Assembly (NCBI GenBank): GCA_023444765.1
Contig: JAEXLY010000260.1
Coordinates: 1-18,298, forward strand
Length of the DNA: 18,298 bases
Direction: 5' to 3'
Origin: Pseudomonadota bacterium
GTDB taxonomy: Bacteria > Pseudomonadota > Gammaproteobacteria > Xanthomonadales > Xanthomonadaceae
Positions 5,829-12,962 of this stretch are shown piece after piece (the first letter of the stretch is position 1; every line of letters begins with the position of its first letter). A program made the position numbers and the translations under genes. The notes beneath the pieces were generated by a model. The model did not search any database. It was not told the origin of the DNA and saw only the letters and a program-made list of their open reading frames with translations.

Positions 5829-6371
5829 ATGTCCGACCCGACGACCCGCGACCGTACCCGGCCGCCTGCGCACGAGGAGGCCGCGCCCCGGCAGCGCAGT
5901 GGTGCGCTGATCTGGATCCTGGTGCTGCTGGCGCTCATCGCCGCCGTCTGGTACTTCGCCGGCCGCGGGGATGTCCCCGACGCCGTCCCGCCTCCGATCG
6001 ACGAAGTCGCGCCAGCCCCCTCCCGGTCACCGGTTTCCAGCGCGCCGGCCGAACGCGAACCGGCGCCGGAACGGACTGCGCCGGCCACTCCGGTCGAGCG
6101 CCCAGCGCAGCCGATCGACCCCAGGCAGCCCGACTATCCGCCGACCGCCCTGCGCGCCGGGGTGGAGGGACGCGTGCTGCTGCGCGTGGACGTCGGTGCG
6201 GACGGCAGGCCGACGGACGTGCAGGTGGTCGAGCGCAGCGGCTCGAGCGAGCTCGATCGCGCGGCGGAGCGGGCAGTGCGCGAGTGGACGTTCCATCCGG
6301 CGACGCGCGACGGCAAGCCGGTGCCTTCCTCGGTGCAGGTGCCGGTCGATTTCAGCGTGGAGCGGCGGTAG
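5829..6371 (+). CDS. TonB-family energy transducer-like protein, second of two
   Basis: This 180-residue paralogue of the preceding gene has one membrane helix (about 26-44), a shorter Pro/Ala/Glu-rich linker (50-96) and a TonB C-terminal domain (about 98-178). The domain contains D-Y-P-P-T-A-L-R-A-G-V-x-G-R-V-L-L-R-V-D-V, D-V-Q-V-V-E-R-S-G and E-W-T-F-H-P-A-T-R-D-G-K-P-V. The C-terminal domains of the two proteins align without gaps over most of their length, while helices and linkers differ. That points to an old tandem duplication. A good AGGAG ribosome site (5816-5820) lies 8 bases before the ATG. The 84-bp spacing from the first gene suggests cotranscription. It is convergent with aroA. 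Confidence 0.87.
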   Translation: MSDPTTRDRTRPPAHEEAAPRQRSGALIWILVLLALIAAVWYFAGRGDVPDAVPPPIDEVAPAPSRSPVSSAPAEREPAPERTAPATPVERPAQPIDPRQPDYPPTALRAGVEGRVLLRVDVGADGRPTDVQVVERSGSSELDRAAERAVREWTFHPATRDGKPVPSSVQVPVDFSVERR

Positions 6372-6425
6372 GCGAACGCATTCGCCGGGGCGCCACGCCT
6401 GTCGGGGACCGGCATTCGCCGGGGC
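6371..6425. terminator. Hairpin and 14-bp direct repeat between convergent tonB-like gene and aroA
   Basis: GGCGAA-CGCA-TTCGCC (6371-6386) is a perfect 6-bp stem with a tetraloop beginning on the last base of the stop codon. GCATTCGCCGGGGC occurs twice, at 6378-6391 and 6412-6425. Placement between convergent stops suggests a role in 3'-end formation, but no T-tract is present on either strand. Confidence 0.35.
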
Positions 6426-6463
6426 CGGCAGGCCCGTGCGCCCCACCCCCTCCGCGCCGTCCT

Positions 6464-7783
6464 TCAGCCGGCGCGCAATCCAAAACCCACGCCGGTGGCC
6501 AGCGTCTCGAATCCGGGGAACGAAGTCGCCACGTTGGCCACGTCGTCGATCCTCACCTCGCCCCGCACCAGTTGCGCCGCGACGGCGAAGGCCATCGCGA
6601 TGCGGTGGTCGCCATGGCTCTGCACCTTGCCGGCGCCAAGGTCCGCCCCGCCCTGGATCACCGCACCGTCCGGCGTTTCCGCGACCGATGCGCCGAGTGC
6701 GCGCAACCCCGCCACCATGGTGGCGATGCGGTCGGATTCCTTGACCCGCAGTTCCGCGGCGCCCCGCACCACGGTCTCGCCCTGCGCGCACGCCGCGGCG
6801 ATGAACAGTGCCGGGAACTCGTCGATCATGTCGGCGACATGGGCCTCGGGCACTTCGATGCCACGCAGTGGCGCATGGCGCACCAGCAGGTCGCTTACCG
6901 GCTCGCCGCCCTGCTCGCCCGCGGGCTCCTCCACGATGTCCGCCCCCATCAGGCGCAGCACGTGCAGCAGCCCGGTGCGCCGTGGATTGACCCCGACCCG
7001 CCGCAGCCGCAGTTCGGAACCGGGCACCAGGGTCGCGGCGACGATGAAGAACGCGGCCGAAGAGAAGTCGGCCGGCACCACGATGTCACGCGCGACGAGG
7101 CGATGGCCGCCTTCCAGGCGCGCGTAGCCGGGCGAGAACTCGATCGGCCACCCCAGCGAGTGCAGCATGCGCTCGGTGTAGTCGCGGGTGGGGTGCGGCT
7201 CGCGCACGGTGGTGGTGCCGCTGGCATACAGCCCGGCCAGCAGCAGCGCCGACTTCACCTGCGCGCTGGCGACCTCGGTGTCGATCTCGATGCCCTGCAG
7301 TGCGCTGCCGCCGTGGATGCGCAGCGGCGGCACCCCGCCTTCGCCCGTGTCGATGCGCGCGCCCATGCGCGCGAGCGGGACGGTGACGCGGCGCATCGGC
7401 CGCTTCGACAGCGAGGCATCGCCCACCAGGGTGGTATCGAACGCCTGGCCGGCAAGCAGGCCGGCGAGCAGACGCATGCCGGTGCCGGCGTTGCCGCAGT
7501 CGAGCGGCCCATCGGGTGCACGCAGGCCGTCGATGCCGACGCCATGCACGATGCGGCAACCGGGCTGCGGGTCTTCGATGCGCACGCCCATGCGGCGGAA
7601 GATCGTCTCGGTCGCGCGCGCGTCCTCGCCTTCCAGGAAGCCGTCGACGCGGGACGTGCCGTCGGCCAGCGAGGCCAGCATGATCGCGCGGTGCGAAACC
7701 GACTTGTCGCCCGGCACCGCCAGTTCGCCGCGCAAGGGCGCCCCCTTCGATGCGATCCAGTGCATCAGCGTCCCGCTGTTCAT
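6464..7783 (-). CDS. aroA: 3-phosphoshikimate 1-carboxyvinyltransferase (EPSP synthase), CP4-like form
   Basis: This 439-residue enzyme joins shikimate-3-phosphate and phosphoenolpyruvate in the sixth step of the shikimate pathway. Clear features are P-G-D-K-S-V-S-H-R (24-32), G-N-A-G-T-G-M-R (97-104), G-D-A-S-L-S-K-R-P-M (121-130), S-A-Q-V-K-S-A (173-179), the catalytic Asp in M-I-D-E (319-322) and R-V-K-E-S-D-R (346-352). G-D-K-S, S-A-Q-x-K and T-R-D-x-T-E-x-M-L resemble the class II (CP4) type rather than the E. coli type. The residue equivalent to the CP4 tolerance Ala is Gly (G100). The ATG at 7783 follows a GGGAGA site; an in-frame ATG at 7765 is possible. It is the third gene of serC-pheA-aroA, 100 bp after pheA. 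Confidence 0.97.
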   Translation of the reverse strand: MNSGTLMHWIASKGAPLRGELAVPGDKSVSHRAIMLASLADGTSRVDGFLEGEDARATETIFRRMGVRIEDPQPGCRIVHGVGIDGLRAPDGPLDCGNAGTGMRLLAGLLAGQAFDTTLVGDASLSKRPMRRVTVPLARMGARIDTGEGGVPPLRIHGGSALQGIEIDTEVASAQVKSALLLAGLYASGTTTVREPHPTRDYTERMLHSLGWPIEFSPGYARLEGGHRLVARDIVVPADFSSAAFFIVAATLVPGSELRLRRVGVNPRRTGLLHVLRLMGADIVEEPAGEQGGEPVSDLLVRHAPLRGIEVPEAHVADMIDEFPALFIAAACAQGETVVRGAAELRVKESDRIATMVAGLRALGASVAETPDGAVIQGGADLGAGKVQSHGDHRIAMAFAVAAQLVRGEVRIDDVANVATSFPGFETLATGVGFGLRAG

Positions 7784-7820
7784 CGCGTCTCCCGTGCAAA
7801 AGGTTCAGGTAGATCCATGA

Positions 7821-7870
7821 CGCGCGTGTTCGACGCGCGCGTGCCTGCGGCCGCCGGTTCCGGGCGGCCG
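7821..7870. promoter_or_regulatory. Two tandem perfect GC hairpins in the pheA-aroA spacer
   Basis: CGCGCGT-GTTCG-ACGCGCG (7821-7839) has a 7-bp stem and CGGCCGCC-GGTTCCG-GGCGGCCG (7848-7870) an 8-bp stem. Together they fill about half of the 100-bp spacer. On the coding (-) strand they come after the pheA stop and before aroA; a short CCTTTT run follows about 20 bases later. They could be an RNA-processing or attenuation element, or a partial terminator reducing aroA expression. No Phe/Tyr/Trp-rich leader peptide is present. Confidence 0.45.
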
Positions 7871-7883
7871 GCGACGCCGCCGC

Positions 7884-9143
7884 TCAAGGCACGGCGACCG
7901 GATAGGAGCCCAGTACGCGTACGTCCCCGGCGAAATCGTCGATCTCGGCCAGGGCGTCCTTCAGCGGAGACTCGTCGACGTGGCCGGCCACGTCGATGAA
8001 GAAGGCGTACTGCCACAGGGCCCCGTGCGCAGGGCGCGATTCGATCCGGTTCATGCTGATGTCGCGCCGCGCAAGCGGCTCCAGGATCCGGTACAGCGCG
8101 CCGGGCTGGTCGCGGATCGACACCATCAGCGAAGTGCGATCGTTGCCCGACGGTGGAAACGACGCACGGCCGATGACCAGGAAGCGCGTGGTGTTGTCGT
8201 TGCGGTCCTCGATCGGTCCGGCCACCACCTGCATGCCGTAGACATGCGCGGCGTTCTCGCCGGCGATGGCGGCGGCATCGTCGGACTTCTTCGCCCGGCG
8301 CACGGCTTCCGCATTGCTCGACACCGCTTCCTTGTGGACCGCCGGCAGGTTCTGGCGCAGCCAGTTCTTGCACTGCGCCAGCGACATGCCGTGCGAGTAC
8401 ACGCGCTCGATGTCCTCGAGATGGCCGGTGCGCGAGAGCAGGTACTGGTGCACGCGCAGTTCGACTTCGCCGCAGATCTTCAGCGGGGAGGTCAGGAACA
8501 TGTCGAGCGTGGACTGGATGGTGCCCTGGCCCGAGTTCTCCACCGGCACCACGCCGAAGTCGGCGCTGCCCGCAGCCACCTCGTCGAAGACCTCCTCGAT
8601 GCTCACCAGCGGCAGGCCCTTGGCGGAGTGGCCGAAATGCTTGTGCACCGCCTGCTGCGAGAACGTGCCTTCCGGTCCCAGGTAACCGATCTTGAGCGGT
8701 TCCTGCTGGGCGAGGCAGGCTGACATGATCTCGCGGAACAGGCGCACCAGCACTTCGTCGCTGAGCGGCCCGTCGTTGCGGTCGACCACCCGCCGCAACA
8801 CCTGCGCCTCGCGCTCGGGCCGGTAGTAGTCGATCGCGGCGGCCAGCTTGCCCTTGGCCTTGCCGACCTGGTGCGCCCACAGCGCGCGCTCGGCGATCAG
8901 CGCCTGGATTTCGCGGTCGATGCCGTCGATCTGGACGCGCACCGCGGCCAGGTCCGGGGCGGCCTGCCGGGCGAAGTCGCCACGGCTGCGTGCCGAGGCT
9001 TCGACAGCGGCCGGCTTGCGTCGGGGCACGGAAGCGGCCTGGGTCGCGCGTGCGGGCTTCGTGTCGGGCACGGCCGCCGCGGCCTTGGGCCTGTTGTTGC
9101 CGGCCGCGGATTTCGCCCGGGCCCGGGAGTTGCGTTCAGCCAT
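7884..9143 (-). CDS. pheA: Bifunctional chorismate mutase / prephenate dehydratase (P-protein)
   Basis: This 419-residue enzyme converts chorismate to prephenate and then phenylpyruvate, committing carbon to phenylalanine. It has an AroQ-type chorismate mutase domain (about 64-147; V-R-x-Q-I-D-x-I-D, K, Y-Y-R-P-E-R-E) and a prephenate dehydratase domain (about 150-326; G-Y-L-G-P-E-G-T-F-S, V-P-V-E-N-S, the catalytic T-R-F at 319-321). A regulatory ACT domain follows (about 337-415; P-G-A-L at 347-350, E-S-R-P at 368-371), expected to give Phe feedback inhibition. A basic Ala/Lys/Arg/Pro-rich extension of about 60 residues precedes the mutase. The ATG overlaps the serC stop by 8 bp (ATGGCTGA), implying translational coupling. 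Within the extension only GTG/TTG-type alternatives exist. Confidence 0.96.
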   Translation of the reverse strand: MAERNSRARAKSAAGNNRPKAAAAVPDTKPARATQAASVPRRKPAAVEASARSRGDFARQAAPDLAAVRVQIDGIDREIQALIAERALWAHQVGKAKGKLAAAIDYYRPEREAQVLRRVVDRNDGPLSDEVLVRLFREIMSACLAQQEPLKIGYLGPEGTFSQQAVHKHFGHSAKGLPLVSIEEVFDEVAAGSADFGVVPVENSGQGTIQSTLDMFLTSPLKICGEVELRVHQYLLSRTGHLEDIERVYSHGMSLAQCKNWLRQNLPAVHKEAVSSNAEAVRRAKKSDDAAAIAGENAAHVYGMQVVAGPIEDRNDNTTRFLVIGRASFPPSGNDRTSLMVSIRDQPGALYRILEPLARRDISMNRIESRPAHGALWQYAFFIDVAGHVDESPLKDALAEIDDFAGDVRVLGSYPVAVP

Positions 9144-10233
9144 GGCGCTTCTGGAACTCCCGCATGTAGTCCACCAGGGCCTGCACGCCCGCCACCGGCA
9201 TCGGGTTGTAGAGCGAGGCGCGCATGCCGCCCAGCACGCGGTGTCCCTTCAGGCCGATGAGCCCGGCTTCGCGTGCGCCCTCGAGGAAGGCGCCATCGAG
9301 CGCGGGATCGACCAGGAAGAACGGCACGTTCATGCGCGATCGCACGCTGGCGTGCACGTCGTTGCGATAGAACCCGCCGGATCCGTCGATCGCCTCGTAG
9401 AGCAGGCGCGCCTTGGCGTCGCTGCGGCGGTCGAACTCGGCAGTGCCGCCCTGCTCCAGCATCCAGCGCACGGTCAGGCCGAGGACGTACCAGTTCCAGG
9501 TCGGCGGGGTGTTGAGCATCGACTCGTTGCTGAGCTGGGAGCGGTAGTCGAAGATGTCGGCGCGCGGTTGGCCGGTGCGCTCGAGCAGGTCGCGGCGCAC
9601 GATCACCACGCTGATTCCCACCGGCCCCAGGTTCTTCTGCGCGCCTGCATAGATCAGGCCGTACTTCGACACGTCGATCGGTTCCGACGCGATGCTGGAA
9701 CTGAAATCGGCGAACAGCGGCACCTTGCCCGTGTCCGGCGGCACCTGCCCCCAGGAAGGACGGAACTCCACGCCATGGATCGTTTCGTTGGCCGTGATGT
9801 GCACATAGGCCGCATCGTCCGACAGGGCCCAGTCCCCGCGCGCGGGGATCGTGCGGAATCCGTCCGCCTCGCCGCTGGCGGCAATGTTCACGTCCACCGA
9901 CACCAGCTGCTTCAGTGCGGTTCGCCCCCAATGCCCGCTGACCACGTAGTCGACGCGCTGGCCGGCGCTGGCGAAGTTCAGCGCGATCAGCGCCTGCTGG
10001 GTGGTGGCACCGCCGGCCGGGAACAGCACCGCGTAGTCGTCGGGAATGGCGAGCAGCTTGCGCAGGTCCGCCTCCGCCTCGCGCGCGACCTGCAGGAACT
10101 CGGGACCGCGATGGCTCATCTCCACGATCGAGGCGCCGGCATCACCCCACTCGAGCATGTCCGCCTGCGCCTGGCGCAGCACGGACTCGGGCAACATGGC
10201 AGGACCGGGGCTGAAGTTGTATGCGCGCGCCAT
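9136..10233 (-). CDS. serC: Phosphoserine aminotransferase
   Basis: This 365-residue PLP enzyme makes 3-phosphoserine from 3-phosphohydroxypyruvate, and also serves pyridoxal phosphate synthesis. It begins with the family motif Y-N-F-S-P-G-P-A-M-L-P (5-15). It has S-H-R-G-P-E-F (40-46), F-P-A-G-G-A-T-T-Q (71-79), H-W-G (101-103) and the PLP-binding lysine K200 in Y-A-G-A-Q-K-N-L-G-P-V-G. Length is normal. It is the first gene of serC-pheA-aroA, an arrangement known in Xanthomonads and, with extra genes, in Pseudomonas. The ATG at 10233 has only a weak ribosome site. A 125-bp gap separates it from divergent msrP; no convincing promoter boxes could be assigned there. Confidence 0.98.
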   Translation of the reverse strand: MARAYNFSPGPAMLPESVLRQAQADMLEWGDAGASIVEMSHRGPEFLQVAREAEADLRKLLAIPDDYAVLFPAGGATTQQALIALNFASAGQRVDYVVSGHWGRTALKQLVSVDVNIAASGEADGFRTIPARGDWALSDDAAYVHITANETIHGVEFRPSWGQVPPDTGKVPLFADFSSSIASEPIDVSKYGLIYAGAQKNLGPVGISVVIVRRDLLERTGQPRADIFDYRSQLSNESMLNTPPTWNWYVLGLTVRWMLEQGGTAEFDRRSDAKARLLYEAIDGSGGFYRNDVHASVRSRMNVPFFLVDPALDGAFLEGAREAGLIGLKGHRVLGGMRASLYNPMPVAGVQALVDYMREFQKRHG

Positions 10234-10358
10234 CGTGCTTCACGGATCGTGGAATGAAGGGCCTAGTATGCCGCAGCGCAACAGCGATTCCCGCCGGTGA
10301 AACGCAACTTTTCGCGCGCCGCTGGCGTCCAAGCCAAGCTTCCACAGGAAACCATCCC

Positions 10359-11324
10359 ATGTCGCTGCGCAGCGTGCTCGCGATTCCCGCTTCCGACGTT
10401 ACCGATGAAACCGTCTATCGCGGGCGACGGCGGCTGCTCGGCGCCCTGGCCGGCGCCTCGGTGCTGCCGCTGGCCGGATGCGCCGAAGCCGAGGCGCCGC
10501 CCTCGCGCGCGGTGGTCACACCCGGGCAGGCGCGCTCTGGATTCCGCACCGACGAAGCGCTGACGCGCTACGAGGACATCACCGGCTACAACAACTTCTA
10601 TGAGTTCGGAACCGACAAGTCGGACCCGTCGCGCGCGCCCAGGACCCTGCGCACCTCGCCCTGGAACATCGCCGTCTCGGGCGAGTGCGCGAAGCCGGGC
10701 AACCTGTCGTTCGAGGACCTGCTCGCGGGCATCGCGAAGGAGGAGCGCATCTACCGCCTGCGATGCGTCGAAGGCTGGTCGATGGTGATTCCGTGGCTGG
10801 GCGTTCCGCTGGCCTCGGTACTGAGGAAGTTCGAGCCCTCCTCCCGGGCGAAGTACGTGGCTTTCACCACTCTCGCCGACCCGCAGCAGATGCCCGGACT
10901 GCGCTTCCGCTCGATCGACTGGCCGTATCGCGAGGGCCTGCGCATCGACGAGGCCATGCACCCGCTCGCGTTCCTGGCCACCGGCCTGTACGGCAAGCCG
11001 CTGCCGCAGCAGAACGGCGCGCCGCTGCGCCTGGTCGTGCCGTGGAAGTACGGCTTCAAGAGCATCAAGTCGATCGTCGAGATCCGCTTCACCGAGCGCA
11101 TGCCGGCCACGGCATGGAACCGCCTGCAACCGGGCGAGTACGGCTTCTACAGCAACGTCAACCCCGATGTGGACCATCCGCGCTGGAGCCAGAAGACCGA
11201 GCGCCGCATCGCCGGCGGCGGCAACCGGCTGTTCGCCGAACGCATCGCCACGCGCATGTTCAACGGCTACGGCGACCAGGTCGCGTCGCTGTACGCCGGG
11301 ATGGACCTGAAGAAGTGGTATTGA
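10359..11324 (+). CDS. msrP: Protein-methionine-sulfoxide reductase catalytic subunit MsrP
   Basis: This 321-residue molybdopterin enzyme of the SUOX/YedY fold repairs oxidised methionine in envelope proteins. A Tat-type signal is visible: R-G-R-R-R-L-L-G (21-28), then a hydrophobic stretch, ending in L-A-G-C (38-41), a perfect lipobox. Domain landmarks are Y-N-N-F-Y-E-F-G-T-D-K (77-87), the molybdenum ligand C136 in R-L-R-C-V-E-G-W, V-P-W-K-Y-G-F-K-S-I-K-S-I near 230-243, and a C-terminal Y-x-G-M-D-L-K-K-W-Y. The ATG at 10359 follows AGGAAA and keeps the signal near the N-terminus. The longer frame to 10221 would overlap the divergent serC. It is followed by msrQ, its membrane partner. The MsrP identity is firm; lipid anchoring is inference. 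Confidence 0.96.
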   Translation: MSLRSVLAIPASDVTDETVYRGRRRLLGALAGASVLPLAGCAEAEAPPSRAVVTPGQARSGFRTDEALTRYEDITGYNNFYEFGTDKSDPSRAPRTLRTSPWNIAVSGECAKPGNLSFEDLLAGIAKEERIYRLRCVEGWSMVIPWLGVPLASVLRKFEPSSRAKYVAFTTLADPQQMPGLRFRSIDWPYREGLRIDEAMHPLAFLATGLYGKPLPQQNGAPLRLVVPWKYGFKSIKSIVEIRFTERMPATAWNRLQPGEYGFYSNVNPDVDHPRWSQKTERRIAGGGNRLFAERIATRMFNGYGDQVASLYAGMDLKKWY

Positions 11325-11389
11325 GCCGGGCGCGGCGCCATGACGGGTCCGCTGGCGGCAACACCCGGCACGGGCAGAAGCGTCCGTCC

Positions 11390-12034
11390 ATGCCGCAGTC
11401 GCCCATTGGCCTGGTCCTGGCGAAGGCCGCCGCCCACGGACTGGCGCTGTCGCCCCTGGCGCTGTTGGCGTGGGGGGTGTGGCGGGTCTGGAGCGGCACC
11501 GACATCGATGCCCTCGGTCCCGATCCGGTGGCCGCGATCGAGCACGAACTCGGGCTGTGGGCGCTGCGGTTGCTGCTGCTCACCCTCGCCGTCACGCCAC
11601 TGCGCCAGCTCACCGGCCAGACGGCGCTGATGCGGTTCCGGCGCATGCTCGGCCTGTATGCGTTCGCCTATGCCAGCCTGCACCTGTCGGCCTACCTGGT
11701 GCTCGACCTGCGCGGCTGGTGGACGCTGGTCTTCGAGGAGATCGTCAAGCGCCCCTACATCACCGCGGGTTTCGCCGCATGGCTGCTGCTGGTGCCGCTC
11801 GCGCTCACTTCGACCCGCGGCTGGATGCGCCGTCTCGGCCGCCACTGGGGTCGCCTGCATCGCCTGGTCTATGCGGTCGCGGTGCTCGCGGTCCTGCACT
11901 TCTGGTGGATCGTGAAATCCGACTACCGCGAACCACTGCTCTACGCGGCGATCCTCGCGGCGCTGCTGGGCTGGCGCGTATGGAAGCGCGGGACGCACCA
12001 GGCCGGTCCCGTGCGGACGCGGCCGCGCCCCTAG
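11390..12034 (+). CDS. msrQ: Haem-binding membrane subunit MsrQ
   Basis: This 214-residue integral membrane protein of the ferric-reductase-like family passes electrons from the respiratory chain to periplasmic MsrP. About five to six hydrophobic helices are visible (roughly 10-33, 53-70, 86-106, 124-140, 158-174, 182-198). Candidate haem b histidines are H98 (S-L-H-L), H157 (R-L-H-R) and H170 (V-L-H-F). R-R-M-L-G-L-Y-A-F-x-Y-A-x-L-H and R-x-W-x-R-L-H-R-L-V-Y are family hallmarks. The ATG at 11390 places the first helix correctly; its ribosome site is weak. The gene lies 65 bp after msrP on the same strand, the usual operon. A basic, proline-rich tail ends the protein. It is convergent with the FHA gene. 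Confidence 0.94.
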   Translation: MPQSPIGLVLAKAAAHGLALSPLALLAWGVWRVWSGTDIDALGPDPVAAIEHELGLWALRLLLLTLAVTPLRQLTGQTALMRFRRMLGLYAFAYASLHLSAYLVLDLRGWWTLVFEEIVKRPYITAGFAAWLLLVPLALTSTRGWMRRLGRHWGRLHRLVYAVAVLAVLHFWWIVKSDYREPLLYAAILAALLGWRVWKRGTHQAGPVRTRPRP

Positions 12035-12070
12035 GACGCTGCGGCGGCTGCCGTTCGCGAGGGCAGCGTC
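12035..12070. terminator. Overlapping hairpins between convergent msrQ and FHA gene
   Basis: Only 34 bp separate the two stops. GACGCTGC (12035-12042) can pair with GCAGCGTC (12063-12070). Alternatively GCTGCC (12047-12052) can pair with GGCAGC (12062-12067). The two foldings are mutually exclusive. Neither has a T-tract, so termination here is plausible but unproven. Confidence 0.35.
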
Positions 12071-12869
12071 AGCCCTGGCCGAACAGGAGCAGGGCCGCCA
12101 GCAGCGCGGCCAGGCCTGCCGCCGCCAGCAGCAGCCAGGGCAGCCGCGAAGCCTGGCCGTGCTCGCCGGCGGCCAGCCCGCCGGAGACGTCCGGTTCCGG
12201 AGCGGCCGTCTCTTCCCCGGGCCGGGGCCTGCGCCTCGGGGCCTCGACCACGAACCGGTGATGACTGTCGAACACGATCTGGTCGCCGGCCTCGAGCAGC
12301 GCGTCGCGCACGGCTTCGCCGTTCACCACACTGCCTTCCGCCGAGCCGAGGTCGCGCAGCACCACCTGTTCGCCGACCAGTTCCAGGCGCGCATGCCGGT
12401 CGGCAAACGCGGGATCGTCGATGCGGATGTCGGCTTCGGGATGGCGGCCGACCAGCCGCGGACGTTCCAGGGTGAAACAGCGTCCATGGAAGCGCCCACC
12501 CACGCCACGCAGGACCACGCGCAGGTTGGGCGTCTCCTCCGGAGGCCCCGCCTCGTCCCCCGCCCCCGGGAGCCTCGCCGGCTGCGCCGAGACCAGGCGC
12601 AGCTCGACGCCATCCACGTAGATCGCGTCGCCCGCACGCAGCATCGCCATGCGCTGCACCCGGCGTCCGTTGACATGGACGCCGCAGGCGTCCGGGTCGA
12701 CCGTCAGCCAGACGCCACGGCGGTCCACGCACAGCCGCAGGGGGCAGTCTCCGCCGCCGTCGACGACCTCGATGCCGGCCCGGCCGCTGCGCGCGATGCC
12801 GTGCACGCCTACGAGCAGCGGACGGTCGTCACGCGGCTGGTCGGCGATTCTCAGTCTGACGGATTCCAT
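12069..12869 (-). CDS. Membrane-anchored FHA-domain protein with two FHA-like domains
   Basis: This 266-residue protein has a degenerate FHA-like N-terminal half (about 1-94, ending V-H-V-N-G-R-R-V-Q and L-R-A-G-D-A-I-Y-V-D-G-V-E-L). A better FHA domain (about 116-210) has V-G-R-H-P-E-A-D-I-R-I (140-150), R-H-A-R-L-E (158-163), L-R-D-L-G-S-A-E-G-S-V-V-N-G (171-184) and L-x-x-G-D-Q-I-V-F. A Pro-rich linker and one C-terminal membrane helix (about 243-264) follow. FHA domains bind phosphothreonine peptides. The serine normally before R-H is replaced by A156-D157, and the usual N-G-T is E-G-S, so binding may be altered. The start at 12869 suits the fold. An upstream in-frame ATG at 12887 lies three bases behind an AGGAGG and could be used instead. 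No kinase or secretion cluster is adjacent. Confidence 0.85.
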   Translation of the reverse strand: MESVRLRIADQPRDDRPLLVGVHGIARSGRAGIEVVDGGGDCPLRLCVDRRGVWLTVDPDACGVHVNGRRVQRMAMLRAGDAIYVDGVELRLVSAQPARLPGAGDEAGPPEETPNLRVVLRGVGGRFHGRCFTLERPRLVGRHPEADIRIDDPAFADRHARLELVGEQVVLRDLGSAEGSVVNGEAVRDALLEAGDQIVFDSHHRFVVEAPRRRPRPGEETAAPEPDVSGGLAAGEHGQASRLPWLLLAAAGLAALLAALLLFGQG

Positions 12870-12962
12870 GGCGCGGCAATCTAGCATGCGCCTCCTGCGC
12901 CAATGCTTGGCCGTCACGGGCTGACGTCGCAGAATGGCGCCCCCTCCCGCCCAGGCCACGCC

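Noticed and set aside
7784..7883. Classical peptide-leader attenuator or riboswitch before aroA
   Set aside because: No short reading frame rich in Phe, Tyr or Trp and no known riboswitch core; only simple hairpins are visible.
5660..7999. 779-codon + strand frame through the TonB-like genes and aroA
   Set aside because: Arg/Ala/His-rich nonsense composition, and it covers well-supported genes in other frames.
8848..10257. 469-codon + strand frame antisense to serC and pheA
   Set aside because: Both opposite-strand genes have complete enzyme motifs; the + frame shows none.
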